Below, one piece after another: positions 6,937 to 17,836 of a DNA stretch of 64,000 nucleotides; the stretch's first letter is position 1, and the number at the start of each line of letters is the position of its first letter. The stretch spans positions 1 through 64,000 of the forward strand of contig JAIQFC010000024.1 of assembly GCA_020073465.1 (NCBI GenBank), read 5' to 3'. This stretch comes from Terriglobia bacterium. GTDB lineage: Bacteria > Acidobacteriota > Terriglobia > Terriglobales > Acidobacteriaceae. The notes beneath the pieces were generated by a model. The model was not told the DNA's origin. It did no database searches and worked only from the letters and a program-made list of their open reading frames with translations. The position numbers and the translations under genes were made by a program.

Positions 6937-6937
6937 T

Positions 6938-8632
<1,695 letters not shown>

Positions 8633-8871
8633 AAGGTGTCCTCAAACAACTCGATTTCGCTCCCTGAGGAGCGTGTGATAGAGTCACAGTGGTGGGATTC
8701 TAGGGTTTTGCAGGATTGTGCGCGAAGCACAAACCTATAGAGATTAGCACATAAGTGCTGTCTCGTCTATCAGTTGCCTGCCGCATCTCTCCCGTTCCCG
8801 CCGCTATCTTCAACTTCCTTAAATACTTAGATGGCCGCGAGGGCCTTTTTGTTTCATGTTTCGAGCCCGGT

Positions 8872-10830
8872 TCAGACTGCAATGGCGGAGCTAGTGTCGG
8901 CCAAGCCGGGATCCATGAGAGAGCGCTTGATGCGCACTTTCTCTTCGAGCAGGGCTTGCACCTGAGCTGGTTCCCGGCTGCGGCCTGACTGCAACTCACG
9001 CTGCACCTGCTCTAGACGGCGGCGCAGGTGCATGCGGCGCAACGCTCGCACTGCGCCTTCCAGGCGTTCGGCGGTGAGCTCTTCGTCCTCCTTCAACAGA
9101 ATTGTGGCCAACATCCGACGCTCACTGTCCGAGCGTGGCACCTCCAGAACATCGGCAACATCGGGGCCGGCGTTGAGCAGGGCCTCCACCAGCGATTCGG
9201 TGGCCAGCCCGAGATGCAGGCCTTCGTTCTGAAGCACAAACCGTGCCTGCCGCGCAGGATCGAACTCTTCTTCGGCGCCATCGCGGGCGGAAAGATGCTC
9301 TTCAGAGGTCTGCATCTGGCGGGCGGAGGCCAGGGCGCGGATGAGAATGCGCTCGGCGTCGGTGACCTGCGCCTCGGCGGGAGCTTTGACCGCGGCGGCG
9401 GAACGGCTGGCCGCTGCGTGCCTCAACTCCTGACGAAGAACGGCGGAGTCGATGCCCATCTTCTGCGCGATCTCGTGCGCCAGTTCGTCGCGGACAATGC
9501 GGCTGGGCACGCGCTGGATGTGCGGCAGAAGGTAATTCACGGCTTTGACTTTGCCTTCGGCACTGCGCACGGGGAACTGGGTGCGCGCGCGCTCGATCAG
9601 GTAAGAGAAATAAGGCTGCGAGTGGCGAAGCGCCTCTCCGTACGCGTCTTTCCCCTTGCGCCGGATGTAGAGATCGGGGTCGAAGCCCTGCTCGAGGGTC
9701 AGCACTTTGATCTGGAATTCCTCTTCGACCAGCAGGCCCAGGGTGCGCTCGGTAGCCTTGGCTCCCGCCGTGTCAGGATCGAAGTTCACGACCACGTTCT
9801 TGCTGAAACGGCCCAGCAGCTTGGCCTGCAGCTCGGTGAATGCGGTGCCGGAACTGGCTATCACGTTGTGAAATCCGGCAGCGTAGACGGAAATGCAGTC
9901 CATCTGCCCTTCGACAAGAATTGCGTATTCGAACTTGCGCACCCACTCCTTAGCCAGATCGAGGTTGAAGAGGACCCGGCCCTTGGAATAGATCGGCGTC
10001 TCCGGAGAGTTCAAATACTTTGGTCCGGCCTTCTCGTCGGTAGCGAGTGTGCGTCCCGTGAAGGCGATTACTTTGCCGGCTTCGCTGGCGATGGGGAACA
10101 TCACGCGGTTGCGGAATTTGGAGTACATCGCTGCGGAATCGGGCTTCGGGCTTCGGCTTTCTGGCTTTCGGTTTCCGGCCAAATCCCCGCCCTGTCCGTC
10201 CAAAGAACGGACGGACGAGGACGGGGCACCCTCTTGAGTTGGCTGACGGCTGTCTTCCTGTTTCCAGGAAAACAGGCCGCTCTCGCGCAGGACGTCTTCG
10301 TTGAATTCTCCCTTCAGGCGGTCACGCAGCAAGAAGCCGGAGTCCGGCGCGTAACCGATGCGAAAACGCGCAATCGTCTCTTCATCCAATCCACGGCCAA
10401 CCAAGTACTCCCGCGCCCGGGACCCTTCCGGGCGCTTCAGGCATTCCTGAAAAAATGCGACTGCGCGCTCGTGTACGTCGAGCAACTGTGTGCGCAGCCT
10501 GGCTTCCTTCGCCTCAGCCGGACTCGAATAGCTGGCCTTCGGTAGCGGGATACCGAGCTTCTGCGCCACCAGCCGGACGGCTTCGGGAAAGGTGATGTTT
10601 TCGATTTTTTGCACGAAGCTGAAGACGTCCCCAGACACGCCGCAGCCAAAGCAGTGATAAAACTGCCGCGTGGCGTGCACCGAAAACGATGCCGTCTTCT
10701 CCCCATGGAACGGGCAAAGGCCAGAATAGTTCTGCGCGCCCGCCTTCTTCAGCTTGATGTAGTCACCGACGATGCGGACGATGTCCGCCTGCTGCTTGAC
10801 GGTGTACGCGAAATCGCCAGGGTTGGCCAT
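8872..10830 (-). CDS. dnaG: DNA primase DnaG with an in-frame repeat insertion
   Basis: A 652-residue primase that makes RNA primers at the replication fork. The CHC2 zinc site is intact: C39, H42, C60, C63 (CPFH...CFGC). The Toprim core has VEGQMD with its Glu and NFDPDTAG, and a C-terminal helicase-binding region follows. Between about residues 194 and 232 (bases about 10133-10250), just before the conserved MYSKFRNRVMFPI segment, there is a low-complexity stretch rich in P, S, R, G (GAPSSSVRSLDGQGGD, NRKPESRSPKPDS) foreign to the family. Its DNA looks like dispersed repeats. The frame is kept, so the enzyme is probably functional. The ATG is at 10828-10830. Confidence 0.96.
   Translation of the reverse strand: MANPGDFAYTVKQQADIVRIVGDYIKLKKAGAQNYSGLCPFHGEKTASFSVHATRQFYHCFGCGVSGDVFSFVQKIENITFPEAVRLVAQKLGIPLPKASYSSPAEAKEARLRTQLLDVHERAVAFFQECLKRPEGSRAREYLVGRGLDEETIARFRIGYAPDSGFLLRDRLKGEFNEDVLRESGLFSWKQEDSRQPTQEGAPSSSVRSLDGQGGDLAGNRKPESRSPKPDSAAMYSKFRNRVMFPIASEAGKVIAFTGRTLATDEKAGPKYLNSPETPIYSKGRVLFNLDLAKEWVRKFEYAILVEGQMDCISVYAAGFHNVIASSGTAFTELQAKLLGRFSKNVVVNFDPDTAGAKATERTLGLLVEEEFQIKVLTLEQGFDPDLYIRRKGKDAYGEALRHSQPYFSYLIERARTQFPVRSAEGKVKAVNYLLPHIQRVPSRIVRDELAHEIAQKMGIDSAVLRQELRHAAASRSAAAVKAPAEAQVTDAERILIRALASARQMQTSEEHLSARDGAEEEFDPARQARFVLQNEGLHLGLATESLVEALLNAGPDVADVLEVPRSDSERRMLATILLKEDEELTAERLEGAVRALRRMHLRRRLEQVQRELQSGRSREPAQVQALLEEKVRIKRSLMDPGLADTSSAIAV
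10133..10250. repeat. Repeat DNA inserted inside dnaG
   Basis: Two repeat-like units lie side by side: a pyrimidine-purine run made of GGGCTTCGGGCTTCGG and TTTCTGGCTTTCGGTTTCCG, then CCCCGCCCTGTCCGTCC with AAAGAACGGACGGACGAGGA (inverted GTCCGTCC / GGACGGAC). They correspond to the residues of the primase that have no family counterpart. Confidence 0.6.
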
Positions 10831-11163
10831 GAAAAGGGCGCAGGTATCCGCAGGAATTGTGAGCCAGAAAGCCGCTGAGGGGAATATAGCAGCCGCGGAT
10901 GGCTGCGGAAAAACTGTGGAATTTGAGCTTAATCCGTTGATGGCGTTGGAAAAGGTGCCTCGCCGTGCGTTTTCCGAGGGCCTGGCAGGCTGCTAAGAGC
11001 TGTTCGGAGATACCGCGTTCCCTCACAGCAGCTAAAGCCGCATTGATTTCGCACGACTTACGGCGCGGCCAGAAGCCGCGCCCTTTCAAAACTTGAGTCA
11101 AATCGGCGTCTCTGCACCCTGCCAGGAAGTTGGACTTTTGACGGGTTCGACCTTCTGGTTCCG
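10831..11163. other. Intergenic region between divergent dnaG and nucleotidyltransferase genes
   Basis: A possible dnaG promoter lies on the minus strand, with -10 TATATT near 10884 and only a poor -35. The hairpin GGCGCGGC (11062-11069) / GCCGCGCC (11075-11082) with loop CAGAA belongs to the same structural family as the hairpins at 5886 and 6813, but no gene ends here, so it is a repeat rather than an obvious terminator. Nothing else is recognisable. Confidence 0.45.
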
Positions 11164-12003
11164 ATGCCGGCCGCGCCGGTCTCAACCATTTCGCGCAACC
11201 TGCCGATAGGACGCTCAGGGGAGGTCGTTATTCCCGAGCTCAACACTGCCGATCATTACGTGGCTTCGGTGATCGATCAGCACAGCGTCGCCATCGGGCC
11301 TGGGTCTGCGGCGCACGCGGCGGCGGCGGAGGTCATGCCCATCGTGAAGGAGTGGGGGAGCAATTACATGCGCGGGATGACGCCGTCAGGCGCCTACGCG
11401 AAGGGCACCGCTATTTCCCTGTGTACGGATATCGACATACTGATTGCGCTGAAACCGATCCCCGGCATGGAAATGCGGGATGTGTTCTGGAGCCTGTTTG
11501 AGTTTCTGACGGGGCGAAATCTGCGGCCGGAAGCGCATTCGGTCGCGATGCGGGTTCGGCACAAGAACGTCAAAGTGGACTTGATCCCGGCGTGCCTGGT
11601 GGATGGCAAACCCCATGAGCACATGCTGTTCCACAAGGATTCGGCTCCGGAGATTCGCACCAACGTGGCGGAGCATGTACACCTGGTTTCGAGTTCGGGA
11701 CGGGCGCAGGAGATTTGCGCGCTGAAGATATGGCGCGAGCGCAACGCGCTGGACTTTCCGTCACTCTACCTGGAACTCACCGCCCTCGAGGGGCTGGCGG
11801 GGCATCGCTTCGGCCAGCTGGCTGACAATGTGCTGGCCGTTCTCCGCTACATTTCCGAGCGGCTGCGCAAGGTTACAGTCCGCGACCCGGCGAACGAAGA
11901 CAACGTGATCTCCGATAGCCTGACTGCGAGCGAAAAACAGTTGCTCGCCAAAGCTGCCAGCAAAGCGCTGTTTGATGAGGACTGGAAGAGAATTCTCTGG
12001 TAA
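11164..12003 (+). CDS. OAS/CD-NTase-fold nucleotidyltransferase, stand-alone
   Basis: A 279-residue protein with the nucleotidyltransferase active-site pattern: G-x-Y-x-K-G-T (SGAYAKGTAIS, about residues 78-88) followed by T-D-I-D-I-L-I (about 90-96), with a third acidic residue in V-K-V-D-L-I-P-A (about 138-145). The C-terminal part (AVRYISER... VRDPANEDNVISDSLTASEK) resembles the helical half of oligoadenylate-synthase-like enzymes. The family includes CCA-adding enzymes, OAS and the CD-NTases of CBASS; which nucleotide reaction this one performs is unknown. No CBASS effector, E1/E2 or HORMA gene lies beside it. The ATG at 11164 gives the conserved N-terminus; no strong ribosome binding site is seen. 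Confidence 0.75.
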   Translation: MPAAPVSTISRNLPIGRSGEVVIPELNTADHYVASVIDQHSVAIGPGSAAHAAAAEVMPIVKEWGSNYMRGMTPSGAYAKGTAISLCTDIDILIALKPIPGMEMRDVFWSLFEFLTGRNLRPEAHSVAMRVRHKNVKVDLIPACLVDGKPHEHMLFHKDSAPEIRTNVAEHVHLVSSSGRAQEICALKIWRERNALDFPSLYLELTALEGLAGHRFGQLADNVLAVLRYISERLRKVTVRDPANEDNVISDSLTASEKQLLAKAASKALFDEDWKRILW

Positions 12004-12145
12004 GCCTGGCCAGAACTGGATTCTCCACTCCAGCGCCACGCAAGGGATGTCCATCCCTCGTAACTTCTCCAGAGGGGCGTATCATATTCAGTGAGTACGG
12101 TTCGTCTATCCTACGACTGAGGGCTGCTCCGGAAGGAGGTGCCCC

Positions 12146-13369
12146 ATGCGGTTCCAGCCTGAAACCATAGGCTTCGTCTTTTTTCTAGCTGCAACAATTT
12201 CTGCCAGTGCGCAAACCGGTCCCACTCCACAGCCGAGTGAAACGGTGGTCGAGCGCGTCGATGCCTCAGTCGTCATGGTTCTAGCCAAGACAGAGAAAGG
12301 TGCCTCCGTCTACGCCACCGGGGTGGCGGCTGGCGATGACGGCGTATTTTTCACCGCCTATCATGCCGTCAGGGATGCCAAGGAAGTCCAAATCCGGCTG
12401 AAGAACGGGGAGGTCTTTGACCGCGCGACGCTGGTTGCCTTCGATGAGCGGCGTGATGTGGCGGCCTTGCGAATCTCTGGAGCCGGTCTCCCTCCTTTGC
12501 CGGTGGCCAGTCTGGCTACAGTTCATCCGGGGCAGCCAGTTCTCGTGGTGTCGCATCCGGGTGGTCTGAGCTGGACAGCTTCGAGCGGAATCGTCAGCAG
12601 CGTGCGCATGGCTGACGAAGTGCCGGGAGCCGGAACCGGCTTCCGGATTGTGCAGTTCAGCGCTCCGGTATCTCCCGGTTCAAGCGGCGGAGTCGTGGTT
12701 GACTCCGACGGCCGCGCTCTCGGGATTGTGGTCGGATCGATGTCGGAGGGGCAGAACCTGAATTTCGCGGTTCCACTGGAGAGCGTTATCGATTTGCCGC
12801 ACCTTGCCGGGGGAACAGCCTTTGCGTCCGGAGCAGCGCTGCAGCCGCTGGGCAAGTCGGAGTCCAAGGCCCCTGCCCGCGAACCCGCTCCGCCGCCGCG
12901 GCGGGAGCCCGAGCAAGTTTTCGGCAGCGGCAGCGTGTCGCAGGTCGTAGCACAGCCCGTGAATCCCGGTGCACCGGAACTCTCGGCGCCTATTCAGAGC
13001 CATGATCCGACGCAGATCCTGCGGACCTTCCACACGATTTACATACTCTCCAAGACCGTGTACGCCAAGCCGGAGGTAATTCAGTCGGCGCTGCAGAAAG
13101 AGCCCGCGTATGCGGCGTGGGGGCTGTTGATGGTGACCGATCCGCAAGTTGCGGACCTTCGCCTGACGATTGACCGCCCGCTGTTTACCTTCACCTATAC
13201 TTACGAACTCGCTCACCAGAACAGCGGGATCATTCTGGACACGGGCCGGGTGAAAGGGGCGTCAGACGGCGCGGTGGCGCCAAAGATTGCTCGTCTCGTT
13301 ATGCAGCGCGTCGCCACGGCGCGAGGCTGGCCGCAGGGCATCGCGCCAACAAAGAAAGAGAAGGAATAG
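12146..13369 (+). CDS. Secreted trypsin-like serine protease (HtrA-type catalytic domain)
   Basis: A 407-residue protein with an N-terminal signal peptide (hydrophobic FVFFLAATISASAQT). The catalytic triad is recognisable: His in TAYHAV (about residue 72), Asp in DVAAL (about 104) and Ser in PGSSGG (about 180). The C-terminal third (about 245-407) is a separate region without a PDZ signature, starting after a Pro-rich linker (PAREPAPPPRREP). It probably acts in the periplasm or outside the cell. The ATG at 12146 follows a near-perfect GGAAGGAGGT. It is monocistronic and convergent with mutS2. Confidence 0.85.
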   Translation: MRFQPETIGFVFFLAATISASAQTGPTPQPSETVVERVDASVVMVLAKTEKGASVYATGVAAGDDGVFFTAYHAVRDAKEVQIRLKNGEVFDRATLVAFDERRDVAALRISGAGLPPLPVASLATVHPGQPVLVVSHPGGLSWTASSGIVSSVRMADEVPGAGTGFRIVQFSAPVSPGSSGGVVVDSDGRALGIVVGSMSEGQNLNFAVPLESVIDLPHLAGGTAFASGAALQPLGKSESKAPAREPAPPPRREPEQVFGSGSVSQVVAQPVNPGAPELSAPIQSHDPTQILRTFHTIYILSKTVYAKPEVIQSALQKEPAYAAWGLLMVTDPQVADLRLTIDRPLFTFTYTYELAHQNSGIILDTGRVKGASDGAVAPKIARLVMQRVATARGWPQGIAPTKKEKE

Positions 13370-13392
13370 AACGCCGAACCGTTAGGCGGGGT

Positions 13393-15900
13393 TCAGATCC
13401 GCAACTCGACCACCGTCGCTCCCGCCCCACCTTCATTCTGAGGGGGTTCGGTGATTGACTCTACGTGCGGGTGCTGCTGCAGAGCCTGGCGCAGCGCCTT
13501 GCGCAGGATGCCCATACCGCTCCCGTGCACCACGCGCACGCGCGGCAACCCCGCCAGAAATGCGCGATCGATAAACTTCTCCACTGCGCGTGTCGCGTCG
13601 TCGACGGTGTGGCCGATCACGTTGATCTCGCTGGGCACGCTCGCGCCTTCGTCGCCGAGCGATACGGAAATTCCTCGTGCGCGGGCTGCTTTGACGGGAG
13701 ACTCGGCCGCAGCAGCCAGCACCTCGGCGATGTCGTCGCGCGCGACCTTCATCTTCATGGAGCCGACTTCCACCTCGAAATGGTTGTCGTCGATTTTGCG
13801 CGTGACCCGCGCCGGCCGCCCGGTGGACTTCAGCTTCACGCTGTCGCCTTCGGAGACGTATTTCACCACCTGGGGCTGGGCGTGAGGATCGCCGCGGTCG
13901 GCTCCAGTCGCGTGCGCCACTACGGTCGAATCGAATTGCTCGCGGAACTCGCGGCGCAGCCTGGCAATGCGCCGCTCGGCATCTTTGGAAAGCTTCTGCG
14001 CGGCGGCGCGCTCCTGGATCGCGTTCACGGCCTCGCGGGCGTGGTACTCGAAGTCGCGCAACACGCTTTCCAGTTTCTTCTCCATCTCGCGGACTTTGGC
14101 CTGCTGCTCTTTTCTGCCTTCTGCGGCGAGATATGTCTTCTCACGTGCCAGTTCCTGCTCGCGCGACTTCAGGCGTAAGCGCTCGGCTTCGGCCTCACGT
14201 AGCTCGGCGTGGAGCTTGTCCAGAAATTGGCCGACGTCGCGCGCCTGGGTTCCAAGCCGTGCGCGCGCGCCCTCGATGATTGCGGGGTTCAGACCCAGCC
14301 GTTGCGCGATGTTGATTCCGGCCGAGGCTCCAGGGACGCCCACCTTCAGTTCGTACGTCGGCTGCAGCGTTTTCTCGTCGAATCCGACGGCGGCATTCAC
14401 CACGCCGGGCGTGTTCGCGCCATAGACTTTCAACGATGTGTGGTGGGTTGAGATCACGCTCATGCAGCCCAGGGTGCGAAAGTGTTCAGCGATCGCCACG
14501 GCAAGGGCCGCGCCTTCTTCGGGGTCGGTGGCTGAGCCTAACTCGTCGAGCAGGACCAGCGATCGCCCGCTCGCGGTTCGCGAAATGAAATCGATGTTGG
14601 TGACGTGCGCCGAGAAGGTTGAGAGATTCTGCTCGATCGATTGGTAGTCGCCGATGTCGGCCAGGACGGCGTCGAATACCGGAAGCTCTGCGCGGTCGGC
14701 AGGCACTGGGATTCCAGATTGTGCCATCAGGGACAACAATCCGACCGTCTTCAGCGTGACTGTTTTCCCGCCGGTGTTGGGGCCGGTGATTACGAGTTGG
14801 CGACGGCCGGCTTCGAGTTCTACTGATACGGGGACAATAGTCGCGCTCTTAAGTTTGAGATTGCGTTCTAACAAAGGATGGCGGGCGTTGTGCAGGAGCA
14901 GGCGAGCTTCGCTCGCCATGGACCCTTCGACTTCGCTCAGGGCAGGCTTGCGAGGGCGCCCGTCCCCACATGAACCTTGCTGGTCCCCGCTCAGCTTCAC
15001 CGCGACGCAGCTGTAGTCCTCGGCGAAGCGGGCTTTGGCAAACTGCAGTTCCAGTTCGGCGAGGACGTCGATGGCAGCCTGAATTGCGGCGGCCTGCGCC
15101 CCGATCCGTTGGGTCATCTCGAGCAGAATGCGGTGAACCTCGGCCTGCTCCTCTTCCAGCAGGCGCACCAGTTCGTTGTTCTGCTCGATGGTTTCGAGGG
15201 GCTCGACGAAGACGGTCTGACCGCTGGAACTTGCGCCGTGGACCACGCCCTGCACGCGGCGCTTCTGCTCGGTCTTGACCGGAATGACAAACCGTTCGCC
15301 GCGGATGGTGATCAGTTCGTCCTGCACGCTGCCGCCTTCCGCGAGGCGACGGAGATACCCGCGCAGCGATTCCTGAATCGCTCTCCTCTGCTTTTCGCTG
15401 TCACGCCGAATGCGGGCCAGTTCAGACGAGGCTCGATCTTCCAGCGTTCCATCGGGCTGAATCTTATTGCGGAAGAATCGCAGGAACTCGGTGAAGTCCA
15501 CAACCCGCTCGGAGAGGGCCCGTACTCCGCGCCACTCCGATTTCATACTTGCGGGCGGATGCAATGCGATCTCGCGCCACTCTGCGGCACGGTCCACGAC
15601 CAGGACAACGTCGCGAATCTCAGTGGTTTCCAGGGCAGCTCCGGCGATGCAAGATTTCTCAACCTGCTTGGCAACCTCAATCAGGCCGGAGAACTCGAAC
15701 CGCCCGCCGACACGCCGGAATTCGCGAATCTCGTTGGCCAGTTCCTGTTGGCCCTCGATCCACGCATGGTCGATGGAGGGCGCTAGTTCCACAATCCGCG
15801 CTCGTCCGAGCGGAGAAGAGGCGTACGCGCGCAGGAGTTCGCGCAAGGCATCGAACTCGAGAACATGCGCCGAGTTGTGAAGGAGAAGCTGCGAGGCCAT
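13393..15900 (-). CDS. mutS2: Endonuclease MutS2 with an in-frame repeat insertion
   Basis: 835 residues from the ATG at 15898-15900 (an upstream GTG would add 7). It has the MutS core and clamp helices, a Walker A motif (GPNTGGKTVTLKT), Walker B (LVLLDELGSATDPEEGAAL), a long coiled-coil connector (AELREAEAERLRLKSREQEL) and a C-terminal Smr domain (HGSGMGILRKALRQ). MutS2 proteins suppress recombination and/or act in ribosome rescue; they do not do mismatch repair. At about residues 310-333 there is an in-frame insert, GDGRPRKPALSEVEGSMASE, encoded by repeat DNA at 14901-14970 and absent from the family. Confidence 0.93.
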   Translation of the reverse strand: MASQLLLHNSAHVLEFDALRELLRAYASSPLGRARIVELAPSIDHAWIEGQQELANEIREFRRVGGRFEFSGLIEVAKQVEKSCIAGAALETTEIRDVVLVVDRAAEWREIALHPPASMKSEWRGVRALSERVVDFTEFLRFFRNKIQPDGTLEDRASSELARIRRDSEKQRRAIQESLRGYLRRLAEGGSVQDELITIRGERFVIPVKTEQKRRVQGVVHGASSSGQTVFVEPLETIEQNNELVRLLEEEQAEVHRILLEMTQRIGAQAAAIQAAIDVLAELELQFAKARFAEDYSCVAVKLSGDQQGSCGDGRPRKPALSEVEGSMASEARLLLHNARHPLLERNLKLKSATIVPVSVELEAGRRQLVITGPNTGGKTVTLKTVGLLSLMAQSGIPVPADRAELPVFDAVLADIGDYQSIEQNLSTFSAHVTNIDFISRTASGRSLVLLDELGSATDPEEGAALAVAIAEHFRTLGCMSVISTHHTSLKVYGANTPGVVNAAVGFDEKTLQPTYELKVGVPGASAGINIAQRLGLNPAIIEGARARLGTQARDVGQFLDKLHAELREAEAERLRLKSREQELAREKTYLAAEGRKEQQAKVREMEKKLESVLRDFEYHAREAVNAIQERAAAQKLSKDAERRIARLRREFREQFDSTVVAHATGADRGDPHAQPQVVKYVSEGDSVKLKSTGRPARVTRKIDDNHFEVEVGSMKMKVARDDIAEVLAAAAESPVKAARARGISVSLGDEGASVPSEINVIGHTVDDATRAVEKFIDRAFLAGLPRVRVVHGSGMGILRKALRQALQQHPHVESITEPPQNEGGAGATVVELRI
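14901..14970. repeat. Dispersed repeat inserted in mutS2
   Basis: The sequence GGCGAGCTTCGCTCGCCATG, then GACCCTTCGACTTCGCTCAG and GGCAGGCTTGCGAGGGCGCC, is palindrome-containing repeat DNA (GGCGAGC / GCTCGCC). On the mutS2 strand it encodes the residue string PALSEVEG, which I recall as a repeat-derived peptide in acidobacterial proteins. Confidence 0.65.
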
Positions 15901-15996
15901 CACCGTTATGTTACAAGACACAGTGCTTCAGGACGGGAACCGGTGGGAACGATGAGGAGAGAGGAGCGCGCAGAAGTACTCGGCAGCAAAGCGCGG

Positions 15997-17748
15997 TCAG
16001 GCCTTGGCCGCGCCCGCCGCCTGCGCCACGGACTCGCCGGCCGAGGGGAAGCGCACGACAAACAACGCGCCGCCTGCGGGCTTGTTCTGGCAGGTAATCT
16101 GTCCGCCGTGGTCTTGAATCACGCCATACACGGCACTAAGGCCTAAGCCCGTCCCCTTGCCGATCGGCTTGGTGGTGTAGAAGGGATCAAATACCCGCTG
16201 CGGCTCGCGCAAGCCGGGTCCCGTATCGGAGAACTGCAGTACCGCTTCCTGGCCAAGGTGCTGGGCTGTGATTTGCAGCGTCCCCCCACCGACCTCCTCC
16301 AGGGCGTCCATGGCATTTTCGATGATCTCGACAATGACCTGAAACAACTGGTTGGAGTTGCCAAGAACGCGGGGAAACTCCGGCTCCACGAAGATCTCGA
16401 CTCGAATTCGGCCGCCCGCGTGCAGCGCCTCCTGCATCTGCGCGGCGCGGTGCAACAACACGCTCAGATCCACGAGAGATTTCTCTCCTGGAGTCTGTTG
16501 CGCGAAGCTCAGCAGATCGGAAACCAGATCGCGGGTGCGGCGCGCCTGGTTCACGATCTTGCGAACCAGAGCATCCTGTTCGGAGGAGAGCCGCTGGCCG
16601 GACCACAGCTGCTCTGAATTCTCCATGATCGTGGCCAAAGGTTGATTGATCTCATGGGCCGCGCCTGCGACCAATTGCCCGAGCGAGGCCAACTTTTCCT
16701 TTTGCACCAAGTGACTCTGCAGCCTCTGCTGGTTCTCGTATCCGGCGCGCGATTCCCCGAGAAGCTGCATGAGCGTCTGATCCTGAATGTACTGCCGCAG
16801 GAAAGCGAAAGCTCCCAGCACCAGCATCGCTGCAAGGACTGCGAAGACGCGAAACATGCGCGAAGGCACCGGGGATGTATCTGCGAGGAATGCCCAGAGT
16901 CCCAAGACCGGCAGCGAGAGGATGGCCAGCATCGCCATCTGCGGGAGGATGGTTCTCCATCTGCCATCGGTCCGCGGGGTGTCAGCCTTCAGGTCCCACT
17001 CACGCGCGGTGAGAGCGGTGGCCAGCATCCAGACAACGGCTCCGGTCAACGGCACGTCGTAAAAGCTGCCGGTGTAATAGGTGCCCGTGAAGACGGCCTT
17101 GTCGAGCACCTGCGCTCCGGCGGTGTACAAGGTGCTGGCGGCAAGAAAGTTCAGGTATAGACGCTTCCATGCCCCCACGCTCGTCCATGCGGCATAGGCC
17201 AGCACCACCAGCAACAACATGTTCTCGACTTCATACAGCAGATCGTAATAGCGGTTGTACGCGGGCACATTCAGGACAACATACTGGTGCGGAAAGACGA
17301 TGAACGCATAAAGGAAAACCCACCAGACCAGCAGCATGAGGAAGTGCAGCGTGCTGAGATGAAAGCGCGGCTCGGTCCGCGTCTGATCCGGCCTCCAGGC
17401 GACCGCCGCGATCATGGGGACCAGGTGAAAGAAGAGAACGATATCGGCGAAGTAGGGATCGGGAATGCCGCGGCGAAGAACGATCTCGTAGTACGCCCAA
17501 CCCCACTGATTGACCGTCCACAGAGAAAAACCAAAGGCCATCAATCCCCAGAAGCTGCGCTGCATCCCTGGTCTGGAGATCGCGTTGGCGAGCATGGCGG
17601 CGCCCGTGACCACCATCATAAAAACGCCGACAACATCTCCGAACACCGTCAGACCGAAGCTCTTATGAGCCGTCAGCGACACGACGGCATAGGCCAGAGT
17701 GACTCCGGCCGCTGCGACAAACCAACGGTGGCGTTGGAACGGACCCAT
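15997..17748 (-). CDS. Membrane sensor histidine kinase (orphan)
   Basis: A 583-residue protein. The N-terminal half is a multi-helix membrane domain of roughly eight hydrophobic segments to about residue 320. It is followed by a coiled linker (LMQLLGESRAGYENQQRLQ), the dimerization/phosphoacceptor H-box with H365 (GQLVAGAAHEINQPLATI) and the ATPase boxes N (IVEIIENAMDALEE), G1 (FSDTGPGL) and G2 (GKGTGLGLSAVYGVI). It would phosphorylate a response regulator, but none lies nearby and it has no fused receiver. The ATG is at 17746-17748. The gene stands between mutS2 and the aldolase gene on the same strand. Confidence 0.9.
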   Translation of the reverse strand: MGPFQRHRWFVAAAGVTLAYAVVSLTAHKSFGLTVFGDVVGVFMMVVTGAAMLANAISRPGMQRSFWGLMAFGFSLWTVNQWGWAYYEIVLRRGIPDPYFADIVLFFHLVPMIAAVAWRPDQTRTEPRFHLSTLHFLMLLVWWVFLYAFIVFPHQYVVLNVPAYNRYYDLLYEVENMLLLVVLAYAAWTSVGAWKRLYLNFLAASTLYTAGAQVLDKAVFTGTYYTGSFYDVPLTGAVVWMLATALTAREWDLKADTPRTDGRWRTILPQMAMLAILSLPVLGLWAFLADTSPVPSRMFRVFAVLAAMLVLGAFAFLRQYIQDQTLMQLLGESRAGYENQQRLQSHLVQKEKLASLGQLVAGAAHEINQPLATIMENSEQLWSGQRLSSEQDALVRKIVNQARRTRDLVSDLLSFAQQTPGEKSLVDLSVLLHRAAQMQEALHAGGRIRVEIFVEPEFPRVLGNSNQLFQVIVEIIENAMDALEEVGGGTLQITAQHLGQEAVLQFSDTGPGLREPQRVFDPFYTTKPIGKGTGLGLSAVYGVIQDHGGQITCQNKPAGGALFVVRFPSAGESVAQAAGAAKA

Positions 17749-17836
17749 CCGCCTCCAATCTTATGGGAGCCAACTAAGGAATCCGAGTGTCCCTGGAGAG
17801 TCGACGGGTTACTTTGGTCACCCAGCCCTGGCGACG

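Noticed and set aside
9028-10545. 505-residue plus-strand frame
   Set aside because: Antisense of dnaG; its residues are the complement of conserved primase codons and contain no family feature.
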